This document shows, piece by piece, positions 1 to 8,074 of a DNA stretch of 64,000 nt (position 1 is the first letter of the stretch; each line of letters starts with the position of its first letter). Below the pieces are notes generated by a model. The model was given only the letters and a program-made list of their open reading frames with translations, was not told where the DNA came from and searched no databases. The DNA comes from JBBQRS01 sp038214535. GTDB lineage: Bacteria > Chloroflexota > Anaerolineae > CG2-30-64-16. The stretch lies in assembly GCA_038214535.1 (NCBI GenBank), contig JBBQRS010000005.1:20744-84743 (forward strand), written 5' to 3'. Made by a program: the position numbers and the translations under genes.

Positions 1-47
1 AGATGTTGGCAGCCGCCACGCAGATCGTCTCCGAGTTGAAGGCGTGA
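1..47 (+). CDS. C-terminal tail of an upstream gene (partial)
   Basis: A frame open from the window edge ends with TGA at 45-47 and encodes a helical tail, MLAAATQIVSELKA. The tail resembles the final helix of the two MerR/B12 proteins that follow (they end in AAGLKRR and NLLAERRK), so a third tandem paralogue upstream is possible, but 14 residues cannot establish that. The first ATG at 3-5 is probably internal. Confidence 0.35.
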   Translation, partial: MLAAATQIVSELKA

Positions 48-118
48 GTTTTATTTCAACCTGTTGCTGGCCCGCGATGCGAATCTTTTGATCGATTTAT
101 GGAGATTTTTTTTCAATA

Positions 119-1096
119 ATGGCTGACTCCTACGCCGCCAACCCGCTCGATGATACGCCTGTTTACACGATCAAGACGGTGGTCCAGATCACCGGGATGA
201 CCTCTGCGACGCTGCGCGCGTGGGAGCGCCGGTACAACGTGCTCGCGCCGGGCCGCAGCGATGGCGGCTACCGGCTCTATTCCGAGCGCGATATCGCGAC
301 CCTGCTCTGGTTGAAGAGCCAGGTTGACGCGGGGGTGGCGATCAGCCGGGCCGTGGCGCTGCTGGAGCGGTATCACGAAAGCGGCGAGGAGCCGGAACTG
401 GCGATGTCACTGAGTGCGTTGCCAGGCCAACCTTTCAATGCGTCAACGCCGGTGAACGCGGTGCGCAGCCAGGCGGCGATTGCCGAAGAGTTGATGAGGC
501 GGCTGCTGGCCTTCCGCGAGACGGAAGCTGAGGTGTTGCTCAACGAGGCGTTCGCGCTCTATCCCGTGGAAACCGTGGCGGAAGAGATCATCGCCCCTGC
601 GTTGACGGAAATTGGCGCGGGCTGGCATCGCGGCGAAGTGTCCATTGTGCAGGAGCACTTCGCGACGGCGTTCCTGCGCCGCCGATTGACGGCATTGTTC
701 CACGCGTACGATCAGCCCGATACAGGGCCGCTGGCGATCACCGGTTCGGCCCCCGCCGAATGGCACGACATCGGAATTCTGCTCGTCTCGCTCTCGCTCA
801 GGCGTCACGGCTGGCGCGTAATCTATCTGGGCCAGAACGTGCCTGCGGAACATCTGATCGAGGAGATCAAGCGCCTGCGCCCCGAACTGGTGTGCGTCTC
901 AGCGACGACCCGCGAGACCGCGACGGGCGACCTCGTTCACGTGCAGGAAGCCATCGCGCACATGCCAGCGCCGAAACCTCGCCTGGTAGTGGGCGGTTAT
1001 GCGTTCAACGCCGATCCCGCGCTGCGTGATCTATTCCCGGAGGCGTATCTGGGTGAAAGCGCCGCGCAAGTTGCGGCGGGCCTCAAGCGACGCTAA
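119..1096 (+). CDS. CarH/LitR-type B12-dependent photoreceptor, MerR family (copy 1)
   Basis: A 325-residue protein with a MerR winged helix at about 15-75 (TLRAWERRYN, then GGYRLYSERDI), a four-helix B12-binding domain at about 115-195 and a Rossmann cobalamin domain at about 205-320. W169-H170 and E179-H180 (WHRGEVSIVQEH) match the cap motif that in Thermus CarH holds and photolyses adenosylcobalamin; H216 in EWHDIG fits the cobalt-ligating histidine. Known CarH proteins repress carotenoid or stress genes in the dark and release DNA in light; that role here is inferred. It lies in tandem with a second copy and a Crp/Fnr gene. The ATG at 119 has only a weak, distant ribosome site. Confidence 0.88.
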   Translation: MADSYAANPLDDTPVYTIKTVVQITGMTSATLRAWERRYNVLAPGRSDGGYRLYSERDIATLLWLKSQVDAGVAISRAVALLERYHESGEEPELAMSLSALPGQPFNASTPVNAVRSQAAIAEELMRRLLAFRETEAEVLLNEAFALYPVETVAEEIIAPALTEIGAGWHRGEVSIVQEHFATAFLRRRLTALFHAYDQPDTGPLAITGSAPAEWHDIGILLVSLSLRRHGWRVIYLGQNVPAEHLIEEIKRLRPELVCVSATTRETATGDLVHVQEAIAHMPAPKPRLVVGGYAFNADPALRDLFPEAYLGESAAQVAAGLKRR

Positions 1097-1136
1097 TTTT
1101 CATCTACTTTCCCCTGTACCTCGGCGCATCTTAAAT

Positions 1137-1200
1137 CACGCGGAGACGCGGAGACCGCGGAAGAAATGATTCTTCCCCGCGGTCTCCGCGTCTCCGCGTG
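1137..1200. repeat. Long perfect inverted repeat between the two MerR/B12 genes
   Basis: Two exact 24-nt arms, 1137-1160 and 1177-1200, built from repeated CGCGGAGA units, surround a 16-nt loop with AAGAA/TTCTT. The transcript would form a very stable hairpin and may separate the first gene from the promoter of the second. There is no T-run after it on the plus strand, so a simple intrinsic terminator is not certain. Confidence 0.85.
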
Positions 1201-1233
1201 TGAAATTGCCGCAGACCAATTTCCAAAAAAGCC

Positions 1234-1273
1234 TAAACAAACTATTGACAAACCGCGCGGCGTGTGGTATAAA
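1234..1273 (+). promoter_or_regulatory. Promoter of MerR/B12 copy 2 with CarH-like operator boxes
   Basis: TTGACA at 1245-1250 and TATAAA at 1268-1273 are separated by 17 bp. A second TnnACA box, TAAACA at 1234-1239, lies exactly 11 bp upstream of the -35 box. CarH operators are described as 11-bp direct repeats with a TnnACA core covering the -35, so this is a candidate autoregulatory operator. The boxes are seen; their use as an operator is inferred. Confidence 0.65.
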
Positions 1274-1324
1274 AAGGTTATACATACGCACGGCGCAATG
1301 CCGGTGCGGGGAGATGATGGATAA

Positions 1325-2290
1325 ATGGTGCAATCAGGGTTTGGCAGACCAGGGAAGAAGCTCGATGCTCAGCCTGTCTATAATATTAAGGCTGTTGTCG
1401 AGGCGACCGGTTTGCCGGCGGCTACCCTGCGCGCATGGGAGCGCCGGTATGGCGCACTGGCGCCCAGCCGGACGGAAGGCGGATACCGCCTTTATTCCGA
1501 GCGGGATATTATGCTGCTAATCTGGCTCAAGGGACGGATTAATGAGGGCATGACCATCAGCCAGGCGCTTGCGCTTTGGCAGTATCAAGAGCGGCAAGCG
1601 CGCGAGCAGACGCCGCCGGCAGAAGCCAACACGGAAATCCGCGCCGATCTGAGCGACGTTCGGCAAAGTCTGGCGGCGGCATTGCTGGATTTTGATGAGT
1701 GCAAGGCGGATCAGATCCTTGCCGAGGCGTTCGCGATCTTTGGCTTTGAGACGGTGAGCGAGCGGATCATCGTGCCCGTGATGGCGCACATCGGGGATCG
1801 CTGGCATCGTGGCAAGGCCTCTACGGCAGCGGAGCATTTTGCCAGCAACTATATGCGCCGCAAGATCGAGGCGCTGATTGCGGCAGGCGCGCGGCGGCAG
1901 GATGGTCCGGTGGTTGTGTTGGGGTGCGCCCCAAACGACTGGCACGAGTTGGGGTTGCTGCTGATCTACCTCTTCCTGCAACGGCGCGGGTATAACGTGG
2001 TGTATCTGGGTCAAAATGTGCCGGCGGAGCAATTTGTGGATGAAATGCGCCGGCTCTCGCCCGACCTGGTGATGATCTCCGCGACGACCGAAGAGAGCGT
2101 GCCGGGTGTGATTGCGATGGCTGAAGCGATTGCGGCGATGGATGGGACGAAACCAGCGTTCGGGTTCGGTGGCAGCGCCTTCAACACGAACCCCGCCCTC
2201 AGGGCGACCGTGCCGGGTGTTTTCATGGGTGAGGATGCCCATGCTGCTCTGGCGAATGTCAGTAATCTCCTGGCGGAGCGCCGCAAGTGA
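1325..2290 (+). CDS. CarH/LitR-type B12-dependent photoreceptor, MerR family (copy 2)
   Basis: A 321-residue paralogue of the preceding gene with the same three-part layout: MerR helix-turn-helix at about 18-78 (TLRAWERRYG), helical cap at about 105-190 and cobalamin Rossmann domain at about 197-315. The photochemical cap motif is kept (W160-H161, E170-H171) and H207 in DWHELG is the likely lower cobalt ligand. A Val three residues before the Glu in Thermus CarH is Thr here and Ile in copy 1, so ligand handling may differ between copies. The ATG at 1325 has GGGGAG at 1308-1313. It has its own promoter, so the two copies can be controlled separately. Confidence 0.88.
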   Translation: MVQSGFGRPGKKLDAQPVYNIKAVVEATGLPAATLRAWERRYGALAPSRTEGGYRLYSERDIMLLIWLKGRINEGMTISQALALWQYQERQAREQTPPAEANTEIRADLSDVRQSLAAALLDFDECKADQILAEAFAIFGFETVSERIIVPVMAHIGDRWHRGKASTAAEHFASNYMRRKIEALIAAGARRQDGPVVVLGCAPNDWHELGLLLIYLFLQRRGYNVVYLGQNVPAEQFVDEMRRLSPDLVMISATTEESVPGVIAMAEAIAAMDGTKPAFGFGGSAFNTNPALRATVPGVFMGEDAHAALANVSNLLAERRK

Positions 2291-2325
2291 TTGATGTGAA
2301 AAAGGTTAAAGTTTCATTAACTCTC

Positions 2326-2366
2326 TTGACAAACACTTGACAACGTAAGGATGTTTACATTATAAT
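2326..2366 (+). promoter_or_regulatory. Promoter of the Crp/Fnr gene with tandem TTGACA boxes
   Basis: TTGACA occurs at 2326-2331 and again at 2337-2342, a direct repeat with an exact 11-bp pitch. The second box is the -35, 18 bp before TATAAT at 2361-2366. A further TTTACA at 2354-2359 is out of register. The arrangement matches the CarH-type direct-repeat operator overlapping the -35 and suggests that one or both upstream MerR/B12 proteins control the Crp/Fnr gene. Confidence 0.68.
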
Positions 2367-2450
2367 GATGAGAGTAATCGCTGTAAGTCAGTGACGTAAA
2401 AGCAAAGGGTGGATGCCCCGAGCGGGGCAGGCATTGAGGAGGAAGATAAG

Positions 2451-3116
2451 ATGATGTACCAGGGCAAGCAGCGTTCTGTGCCGGAGATCATGATTGAACT
2501 CCGCGAAGATGACCCCGAGATGAAACAAGTCATTGCCGCGCACTCATTCCGCGCGGGTCAAACCATTGCTGAACCCGAACAATTGGGCGTGAATCTGTTC
2601 ACGCTGATGAAAGGTCGCGTGCAGTTGATTCGCGAAGGGCCGAACGGGCGTCGCCTGGCGATTGCCACGTTGGGGCCGGGCGCGATGTTCGGCGAGGGCG
2701 CGCTGCTGGGCGCGTTCGAGCCTTCGATCAAGGCAGTTGCGTTGACCGATTGTGTGGTATGGATGGTTCCCGAACCGCACGCGCAGGCGCTGGCGATGCG
2801 CTATCCGGCGCTGAGTTGGGGGCTGCTGCAAACGGTCGGGCTACGGCTCGCCCAGGTGGAAGATCGCATGGAAGAGGTCGCCTACAAGCGGTTGCCCGAA
2901 CGGTTGGCGGGGCTGCTGCTGGAGCTGGCGAACGGCGGCAAGGCGATTCGCGGCACCAGCCATCAGGCGTTGGCCGACATGTTGGGTACCTACCGCGAGA
3001 CCATCAGCGCCATCCTGCGCGGTTTCAAGGATGACGGGCTGGTCGAGCTGGGATATCGCAAGATCGAACTGCGTGATGTCGCCGGTCTGAAGGTTGCGGC
3101 GGGCGATGTAGACTGA
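2451..3116 (+). CDS. Crp/Fnr family transcriptional regulator
   Basis: A 221-residue protein with a cyclic-nucleotide-type beta-roll at about 25-125 (LGPGAMFGEGALLG) and a C-terminal winged helix at about 150-215, with recognition helix YRETISAILRGF. The Arg-Ser pair that binds cAMP in E. coli Crp is absent and there is no Fnr cysteine cluster, so the effector is unknown. The ATG at 2451 is preferred to an upstream GTG at 2409 because GAGGAGG at 2436-2442 precedes it. In Thermus a Crp/Fnr gene (LdrP) sits beside LitR in a light-induced cluster, which this arrangement resembles. Confidence 0.88.
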   Translation: MMYQGKQRSVPEIMIELREDDPEMKQVIAAHSFRAGQTIAEPEQLGVNLFTLMKGRVQLIREGPNGRRLAIATLGPGAMFGEGALLGAFEPSIKAVALTDCVVWMVPEPHAQALAMRYPALSWGLLQTVGLRLAQVEDRMEEVAYKRLPERLAGLLLELANGGKAIRGTSHQALADMLGTYRETISAILRGFKDDGLVELGYRKIELRDVAGLKVAAGDVD

Positions 3117-3148
3117 GTCGGCGGACATATTTTTCCGGATGAACTTCA

Positions 3149-3194
3149 CCGGGGAGCAGGCTGCATGGGGTATGCTCTGCTCCCCGGTTTGTTT
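3149..3194 (+). terminator. Rho-independent terminator after the Crp/Fnr gene
   Basis: Perfect 11-nt arms, CCGGGGAGCAG at 3149-3159 and CTGCTCCCCGG at 3177-3187, are followed by TTTGTTT at 3188-3194. Confidence 0.85.
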
Positions 3195-3314
3195 AAGGGA
3201 AATCAAGGGGACAAGTAAACAAGTAGACAATGGAATAAGGACTCCTTTGCGCCTTTGCGTTTCTGCATCAGCCGGTGCGTGAGGGTAGAGGCGCTGGGTT
3301 TTGGTGGAATGGTG

Positions 3315-3320
3315 TAGAAT
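3315..3320 (+). promoter_or_regulatory. -10 element of a leaderless promoter for the SDR gene
   Basis: TAGAAT at 3315-3320 ends six bases before the ATG at 3327, and no Shine-Dalgarno sequence fits between them. Transcription would begin at or near the start codon. The -35 is weak. Confidence 0.5.
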
Positions 3321-3326
3321 AGAGAT

Positions 3327-4037
3327 ATGCTGACAGGAAAGATCGTGCTGATTACCGGGGCGACCGGCGGCGTGGGGCCGGCGGTGGCGCGCATGGTGCT
3401 GGATGGGGGCGCGTCTGTCGTGGCGACAGCGCGCAGCCTGGCCGAGTTGGATGCGCTGCGCGAGGCGCTGGGCGCGCCGCCGGCGCGATGGCTCTCTGCG
3501 CCGGCGGACCTGACCGTCGCCACGGAAGCGGACGCGGTGGTCGGGGCAGCTGTCCGGCAGTTTGGCGGCGTGGATGTGGCCTGCGCGCTGGCCGGTGGTT
3601 GGCGCGGCGGCAAAGCGGTGGCCGAGACGGACCCCGAGACACTCGATTGGCTGTGGCGCATCAACGTCGTGACGGCCTTCAACACCTGTCATGCAGCCCT
3701 GCCGCAGTTGACGGCGCGGGGTTGGGGCCGGATCATCACCTTTGGGGCACGCTCGGCGGTGGCGGGACAGGCGCGGGGCGGCGTGTATGCGGCCAGCAAG
3801 GCGGGCGTGGTTGCGCTAACACAATCTATCGCGGCCGAAGTGAAAGTCACCGGGGTGACGGCGAACGTGATTTTGCTCTCAACGGTGGACACGCCATCGA
3901 ACCGGGCCGCCATGCCGGATGCAAACCGCGAGAAGTGGGTCACGCCGGAACAGATTGCGGCGACGGTGCGTTTCTTATGTAGCGATGACGCATCGGCCAT
4001 CAACGGCGCAAGCATCCCGGTTTACGGATCGGCATAA
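3327..4037 (+). CDS. Short-chain dehydrogenase/reductase
   Basis: A 236-residue NAD(P)-dependent oxidoreductase of the classical SDR family. The cofactor glycine motif is TGATGGVG at residues 10-17. The catalytic Ser is in FGARSAVAG, and the Tyr-Lys pair is in YAASKAG. The C-terminus (INGASIPVYGSA) is the usual SDR ending. The substrate cannot be told from sequence. The start at 3327 appears leaderless. The downstream LON-domain gene begins 15 bp after the stop, so the two are probably cotranscribed. Confidence 0.87.
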   Translation: MLTGKIVLITGATGGVGPAVARMVLDGGASVVATARSLAELDALREALGAPPARWLSAPADLTVATEADAVVGAAVRQFGGVDVACALAGGWRGGKAVAETDPETLDWLWRINVVTAFNTCHAALPQLTARGWGRIITFGARSAVAGQARGGVYAASKAGVVALTQSIAAEVKVTGVTANVILLSTVDTPSNRAAMPDANREKWVTPEQIAATVRFLCSDDASAINGASIPVYGSA

Positions 4038-4052
4038 GCAGGAGTTAATCTC

Positions 4053-4742
4053 ATGGAAGAAGCGATTGATACGATTGAGCTACCGCTCTTTCCGTTAAAT
4101 ACAGTATTGTTTCCCGGTCAGGTGCTGCCTTTGCACATTTTCGAGGAGCGCTATCGGCTGATGATCCGGCGGTGTCTGGCAGAGGACGCGCCCTTCGGGG
4201 TCGCGCTGATCCAGACGGGTTCGGAAGTGGGCGCGGCGGCGGAGCCGCACTCTGTGGGAACGGTAGCGCGCATCATCGAGAGTTCGCACTTGCCCGACGG
4301 CACGATGAACATCGTGACGGTGGGTACCGAGCGTTTTCGCATCCACCGCTTGATTCACGACCAGCCCTATTTGCGTGGCGAGGTCGAGATCTTCCCGCTG
4401 GAAGAGCCGGATGACCTGAATCGGCTCCACGCCATGACGGCGCGCGTGCGCGAACAGGTCAAGGAATACATCGCGCTGATTGCGGAGGCCGCGGGGCTTC
4501 AAATTCAGATCGAGGAAATCCCCGAGGCGTCTGAGCAGTTGGGCTATCTGGCGGCGGTGGCGTTGCAGGTAGATAACCGCGAGAAGCAGGAATTGCTGGG
4601 CAGCGCCTCGATGGCGCGGATTTTGGCCGGCGAAATGGCGTTATTGCGTCGCGAGAATATGTTACTGACCTGGATGACGGCCACAAAAGATTGGCCGGGC
4701 GAGGCGCAATTTGGCCCCAGCGGCACGTTGCTGCCGAATTAA
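4053..4742 (+). CDS. LON peptidase substrate-binding domain protein
   Basis: A 229-residue stand-alone LON N-terminal domain: LPLFPLNTVLFPGQVLPLHI near the N-terminus, then FEERYRLM, and a helical second half. The AAA+ and Ser-Lys protease domains of true Lon are absent, so it is not a protease; such proteins are thought to bind protein substrates but their role is not settled. The ATG at 4053 is preceded by AGGAG. A strong promoter for cspA begins just after its stop. Confidence 0.86.
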   Translation: MEEAIDTIELPLFPLNTVLFPGQVLPLHIFEERYRLMIRRCLAEDAPFGVALIQTGSEVGAAAEPHSVGTVARIIESSHLPDGTMNIVTVGTERFRIHRLIHDQPYLRGEVEIFPLEEPDDLNRLHAMTARVREQVKEYIALIAEAAGLQIQIEEIPEASEQLGYLAAVALQVDNREKQELLGSASMARILAGEMALLRRENMLLTWMTATKDWPGEAQFGPSGTLLPN

Positions 4743-4750
4743 TTGCCAAT

Positions 4751-4866
4751 TTGACACGCTGTTACGCTTGTGGTAACATTCCGCTTCAGGCGCAAGTTGT
4801 GTCTGAGACGGGCAAGTCGAAATGAAATCGCAAAGCCACTGTCGCCGAACGTCGCGCGGTGGCTTT
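4751..4866 (+). promoter_or_regulatory. Promoter and structured leader of the cold-shock gene
   Basis: TTGACA at 4751-4756 and TAACAT at 4774-4779 with a 17-bp spacer imply a start near 4786, which gives a leader of about 145 nt before the ATG at 4931. The leader holds a hairpin with arms AAAGCCAC (4832-4839) and GTGGCTTT (4859-4866). Long folded leaders that respond to temperature are typical of cspA-type genes; that function is inferred here. Confidence 0.65.
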
Positions 4867-4930
4867 CTACTGTCTGGTTTTTGATAACGCAACTTGCACG
4901 GTCGTCATCATTTCAGGAGGGCGCTTCAGG

Positions 4931-5140
4931 ATGGAAGTTACCGGTGTGGTCAAGTGGTTTAGCCGCAGCAAGGGCTATGGTTTCATTTCGCCGGATGGCG
5001 ATGGAGAGAAGGACGTTTTCGTCCATTATTCGAACATCGCGGGTGACGGCTTCCGCAATCTGGAAGCCGGCGAGCGGGTGAATTTTGTGATCGAAGATTC
5101 AGAAAAAGGGCCGCAGGCCGTTCAGGTCGCGGTCATCTGA
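4931..5140 (+). CDS. Cold-shock protein, CspA family
   Basis: A 69-residue single cold-shock domain that binds single-stranded RNA or DNA. RNP-like motifs are visible as KGYGFI and DVFVHYSN, and the start is typical (MEVTGVVKWF). The ATG at 4931 follows AGGAGG at 4915-4920; a longer upstream reading of the same frame is leader sequence. A strong terminator closes the unit, so the gene is monocistronic. Confidence 0.95.
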   Translation: MEVTGVVKWFSRSKGYGFISPDGDGEKDVFVHYSNIAGDGFRNLEAGERVNFVIEDSEKGPQAVQVAVI

Positions 5141-5176
5141 ACGCTCCGACACAATTTTTATAAACGCTGTACGCAT

Positions 5177-5205
5177 CCCCCGGCAGATGGCCGGGGGCTT
5201 TTTTT
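5177..5205 (+). terminator. Terminator of the cold-shock gene
   Basis: CCCCCGGC (5177-5184) pairs with GCCGGGGG (5190-5197) and a run of seven T follows. Confidence 0.92.
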
Positions 5206-5239
5206 AACGCAAATTTCGAATAGCTGTAGCGAAAATCAC

Positions 5240-5268
5240 TTGCCATCGTCCCTCAACGCGTGTAGAAT
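5240..5268 (+). promoter_or_regulatory. Promoter for the 5.3-9.0 kb gene series
   Basis: TTGCCA at 5240-5245 and TAGAAT at 5263-5268 are separated by 17 bp. The next genes (5299 to 9036) are closely spaced or overlapping and may form one operon from here. Confidence 0.6.
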
Positions 5269-5298
5269 AACTTCATCCTGTCGGCGCAGGGCGCTTGT

Positions 5299-6408
5299 GT
5301 GATACGAGTTCGCCTGATCGCCCGAAGAGGCACGGTGATTCGTCCTTTCGGTTTACGGAACGTTCCGCTTTTGCTCGGCTTGCAACGCAGTAGTGCAACT
5401 CTGGCAATTGAGCATGTCCTGACGCATCCGAGGGCGCCGCTGTGGGCGGCGCTGACTGCGCCGTGGCCCTGGGTGGGTCGGGGTGTAGCGACCTATGTGC
5501 TGGATGAAACGCACGAAGGTCGCCGGCTCGCCGGGTTCATCCAGTTGATCAAGCGGGCGGCGCGGCCCGAGGCGGACATGTTGCACGTGAGTCCGGCGCT
5601 GCCGGCGGCGGGGCAAGAGGCGTGGGTCGGGGAAGAGATTTGGGCGCGCTTGCTGGCGCACTGTGTGCCGGCCGCGGCGAGCCACGGGTTGCAGCGCGTT
5701 TTTGCGAGCATCCCCGCCGGCAGTCCCGAAGAGGCGTGTTTGAAAGAGGCCGGTTTCAGCCTTTACACGCGCGAGACGATCTATCGGTTAGCGGTTGCGC
5801 CGAGGACACGCGAGGGCGCGACGGGTAGAGTCCAGGGCGCGGCGATCGGGTTTCGTCCGCAGGCGCCGTCAGATAGCTGGGCGTTGCAGCGGTTGTATAC
5901 GCAGAGCACGCCAAAGCTCGTGCAGCAAGCGGAAGGCGCGCTGACCGGCGAGGTGGGGTCGCCGCCGCTGTCGTGGTGGGAGCCGGATCGCTGGATCGGA
6001 GTGGTGTGGGAGCCTGCGGGCGAGGTGCGGGGCGCGGTGCAGGTGCATATGGGCCGCGCGGGCCACTGGTTGCGGGTGTGGGGCCTGGGTGTGATGGCGC
6101 AGCGAGAGCAGCGAAATTTAATTGCTGAGGGGTTGCGCCTGATTGCGGAGCACAGCCGGGGCAGCCGGCCGGCGCCGGTTTACGTGACGGTCAGAGATTA
6201 TGAAACAGGGCTGGGCGGAATTCTGACCGGCTTTGGTTTTGCGCCGTATGCCTATCGGGCGCGCTTTGTGAGACACGTCGTCGCGACCGCGCGCAAAACG
6301 GCGCCGGTGGCATTCCCCGCCGTCGAGGTGGGGCAGGTGTTGTCAAGGTCAGCGCCGAAGGCAAGCGAGTTAAAAAACAACTATCAGAGTGTTGAGGATA
6401 TCCAATAG
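5299..6408 (+). CDS. Hypothetical protein, possible double GNAT-fold
   Basis: A 369-residue protein starting at GTG. Two similar halves, at about 10-170 and 185-335, each carry a long beta-rich stretch and a segment like those of GNAT acyltransferases (LKEAGFSLYTRETIYRL; LTGFGFAPYAYRARFVRHV). No acetyl-CoA pyrophosphate loop is convincing, so an enzymatic role is only a guess. It is six bases upstream of the R3H/AAA ATPase gene and probably cotranscribed with it. Confidence 0.6.
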   Translation: MIRVRLIARRGTVIRPFGLRNVPLLLGLQRSSATLAIEHVLTHPRAPLWAALTAPWPWVGRGVATYVLDETHEGRRLAGFIQLIKRAARPEADMLHVSPALPAAGQEAWVGEEIWARLLAHCVPAAASHGLQRVFASIPAGSPEEACLKEAGFSLYTRETIYRLAVAPRTREGATGRVQGAAIGFRPQAPSDSWALQRLYTQSTPKLVQQAEGALTGEVGSPPLSWWEPDRWIGVVWEPAGEVRGAVQVHMGRAGHWLRVWGLGVMAQREQRNLIAEGLRLIAEHSRGSRPAPVYVTVRDYETGLGGILTGFGFAPYAYRARFVRHVVATARKTAPVAFPAVEVGQVLSRSAPKASELKNNYQSVEDIQ

Positions 6409-6413
6409 AAGTT

Positions 6414-8066
6414 ATGCAACAACGGAAAATCACGGATGACCTGGAAGCGCTGCTGCAAGTGCTCCCGCCGACTGTCGAGGTGGGGCTGCGGGCCGCGAAT
6501 CAGGGTGATAATCTTCTCGAAGTGGTGTTGGATCTGGGCCGGGTCCCAGAAGCGCGTTTCGTTGACCATGAACTGATCCTGAGTCCGAACGAAGTCAGCG
6601 ACGAGGACCTGAATTACGTGATCTCGCGGATCGGTGAGTTCACGGGCGATAACCGCGCGGGCATCGAACGGACGCTGCATCGGATCTCGTGCATCCGCAA
6701 CCGGCAGGGCCGCGTGATCGGGCTGACCTGTCGTGTGGGGCGCGCGGTCTACGGTGTGATTGATATTATCGAAGACATCATCAAGTCGGGCCAAAGCATC
6801 TTGTTGCTGGGGCGGCCGGGCGTGGGCAAGACGACCTTGCTGCGCGAGGCGGCGCGCGTCCTGAGCGAAAAGGCGCGCGTGGTCGTCGTGGATACGTCTA
6901 ACGAAATCGGCGGCGACGGCGATATTCCGCACCCGGCGATCGGCAAGGCGCGCCGGATGCAGGTGGCGCGGCCTGAGCTGCAGCACGAGGTGATGATCGA
7001 GGCGGTGGAAAACCACATGCCGCAGGTGATCGTCATTGATGAGATCGGTCGCCAGCAAGAGGCCGTCGCGGCGCGCACCATCGCGGAGCGCGGCGTGCAA
7101 CTGGTGGGCACGGCGCACGGCATCACGTTGGAGAACCTGCTGGTCAACCCGACGCTTTCCGACCTGGTGGGCGGCATCGAGAGCGTCACGCTGAGCGACG
7201 AGGAAGCGCGCCGCCGCGGGACGCAGAAATCGGTGCTGGAGCGCCGCGCGCCACCGACGTTCGACGTGTTAATCGAGCTTCAGGATCGCCAGCGGATGGC
7301 GGTACATCATAACGTCGCCGCATCCGTAGATGCAATCTTGCGCGGCCACCCGCTGACGCCCGAAATCCGCTATCGCGACGAGAGCGGACAGGTGCGCGTC
7401 GAGGCTGCGCCGGCCCCACCGGCGGAGCGCCGCATGGCGGTGACCACCAGCATGGGCAGCCTGCCGTTCAATAAACGCAATAACAACGGCCGCTCGCAAG
7501 GCGCGCCGGCGCGGCCGGGCGACTTGCGCAATGCCGCCCCTGTGGCGACGGTCGGGTTCGACCCGGACGTCGCGCCCTCCGGTCGGCGCGAGGCCGCAAA
7601 GGCGGGGCAACCGGTGCGCATCTACACGTTTGGCGTGAGCCGCGGGCGGTTGCAGCATGCCGCCGAAAACCTCGGCGTGCCCGTCACCGTCGTGGACACG
7701 CTGGATGATGCGCAGACGGTGATCACCCTGAAGAACTATTATCGCAAACATCCGCAACCGATTGCGGAGGCCGAACGGCGGCGCATTCCGGTATACGTTT
7801 TGCGCGCCAACACCATCAACCAGATGGAAGCCAGCCTGGGCGATATGTTCGGCATCGCGGTGGACATCGAAGACCCGCGCGACCAGGCCCTGGCCGAAAC
7901 GCAGGAGGCGATTCGTCGCGTGTTATCCGGTTCGGGCTCCGAAGAGTTGCGGCCCGCGACGGCGGAAGTACGGCGGATGCAGCACGAGCTGGCGCGCGCC
8001 GCGAACCTGGTCTCGCACAGCTACGGTTCGGAGCCGCGCCGCCGTGTGCGGATCTTCCAGAACTGA
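6414..8066 (+). CDS. AAA ATPase with R3H-type C-terminus (Ycf45/SpoIIIAA-like)
   Basis: A 550-residue protein with an N-terminal domain of about 120 residues, an ATPase core with Walker A GRPGVGKTTLL at about 133-143 and Walker B VIVIDEIG at about 204-211, and a C-terminal nucleic-acid-binding region ending in RIFQN. The order matches the Ycf45 family found in plastids, cyanobacteria and many bacteria, which resembles SpoIIIAA. A basic, glycine-poor linker lies at about 345-400. The biological role of the family is unclear; a nucleic-acid-linked ATPase is the safest call. It precedes tmk by 8 bp. Confidence 0.85.
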   Translation: MQQRKITDDLEALLQVLPPTVEVGLRAANQGDNLLEVVLDLGRVPEARFVDHELILSPNEVSDEDLNYVISRIGEFTGDNRAGIERTLHRISCIRNRQGRVIGLTCRVGRAVYGVIDIIEDIIKSGQSILLLGRPGVGKTTLLREAARVLSEKARVVVVDTSNEIGGDGDIPHPAIGKARRMQVARPELQHEVMIEAVENHMPQVIVIDEIGRQQEAVAARTIAERGVQLVGTAHGITLENLLVNPTLSDLVGGIESVTLSDEEARRRGTQKSVLERRAPPTFDVLIELQDRQRMAVHHNVAASVDAILRGHPLTPEIRYRDESGQVRVEAAPAPPAERRMAVTTSMGSLPFNKRNNNGRSQGAPARPGDLRNAAPVATVGFDPDVAPSGRREAAKAGQPVRIYTFGVSRGRLQHAAENLGVPVTVVDTLDDAQTVITLKNYYRKHPQPIAEAERRRIPVYVLRANTINQMEASLGDMFGIAVDIEDPRDQALAETQEAIRRVLSGSGSEELRPATAEVRRMQHELARAANLVSHSYGSEPRRRVRIFQN

Positions 8067-8074
8067 GCGCGCCG

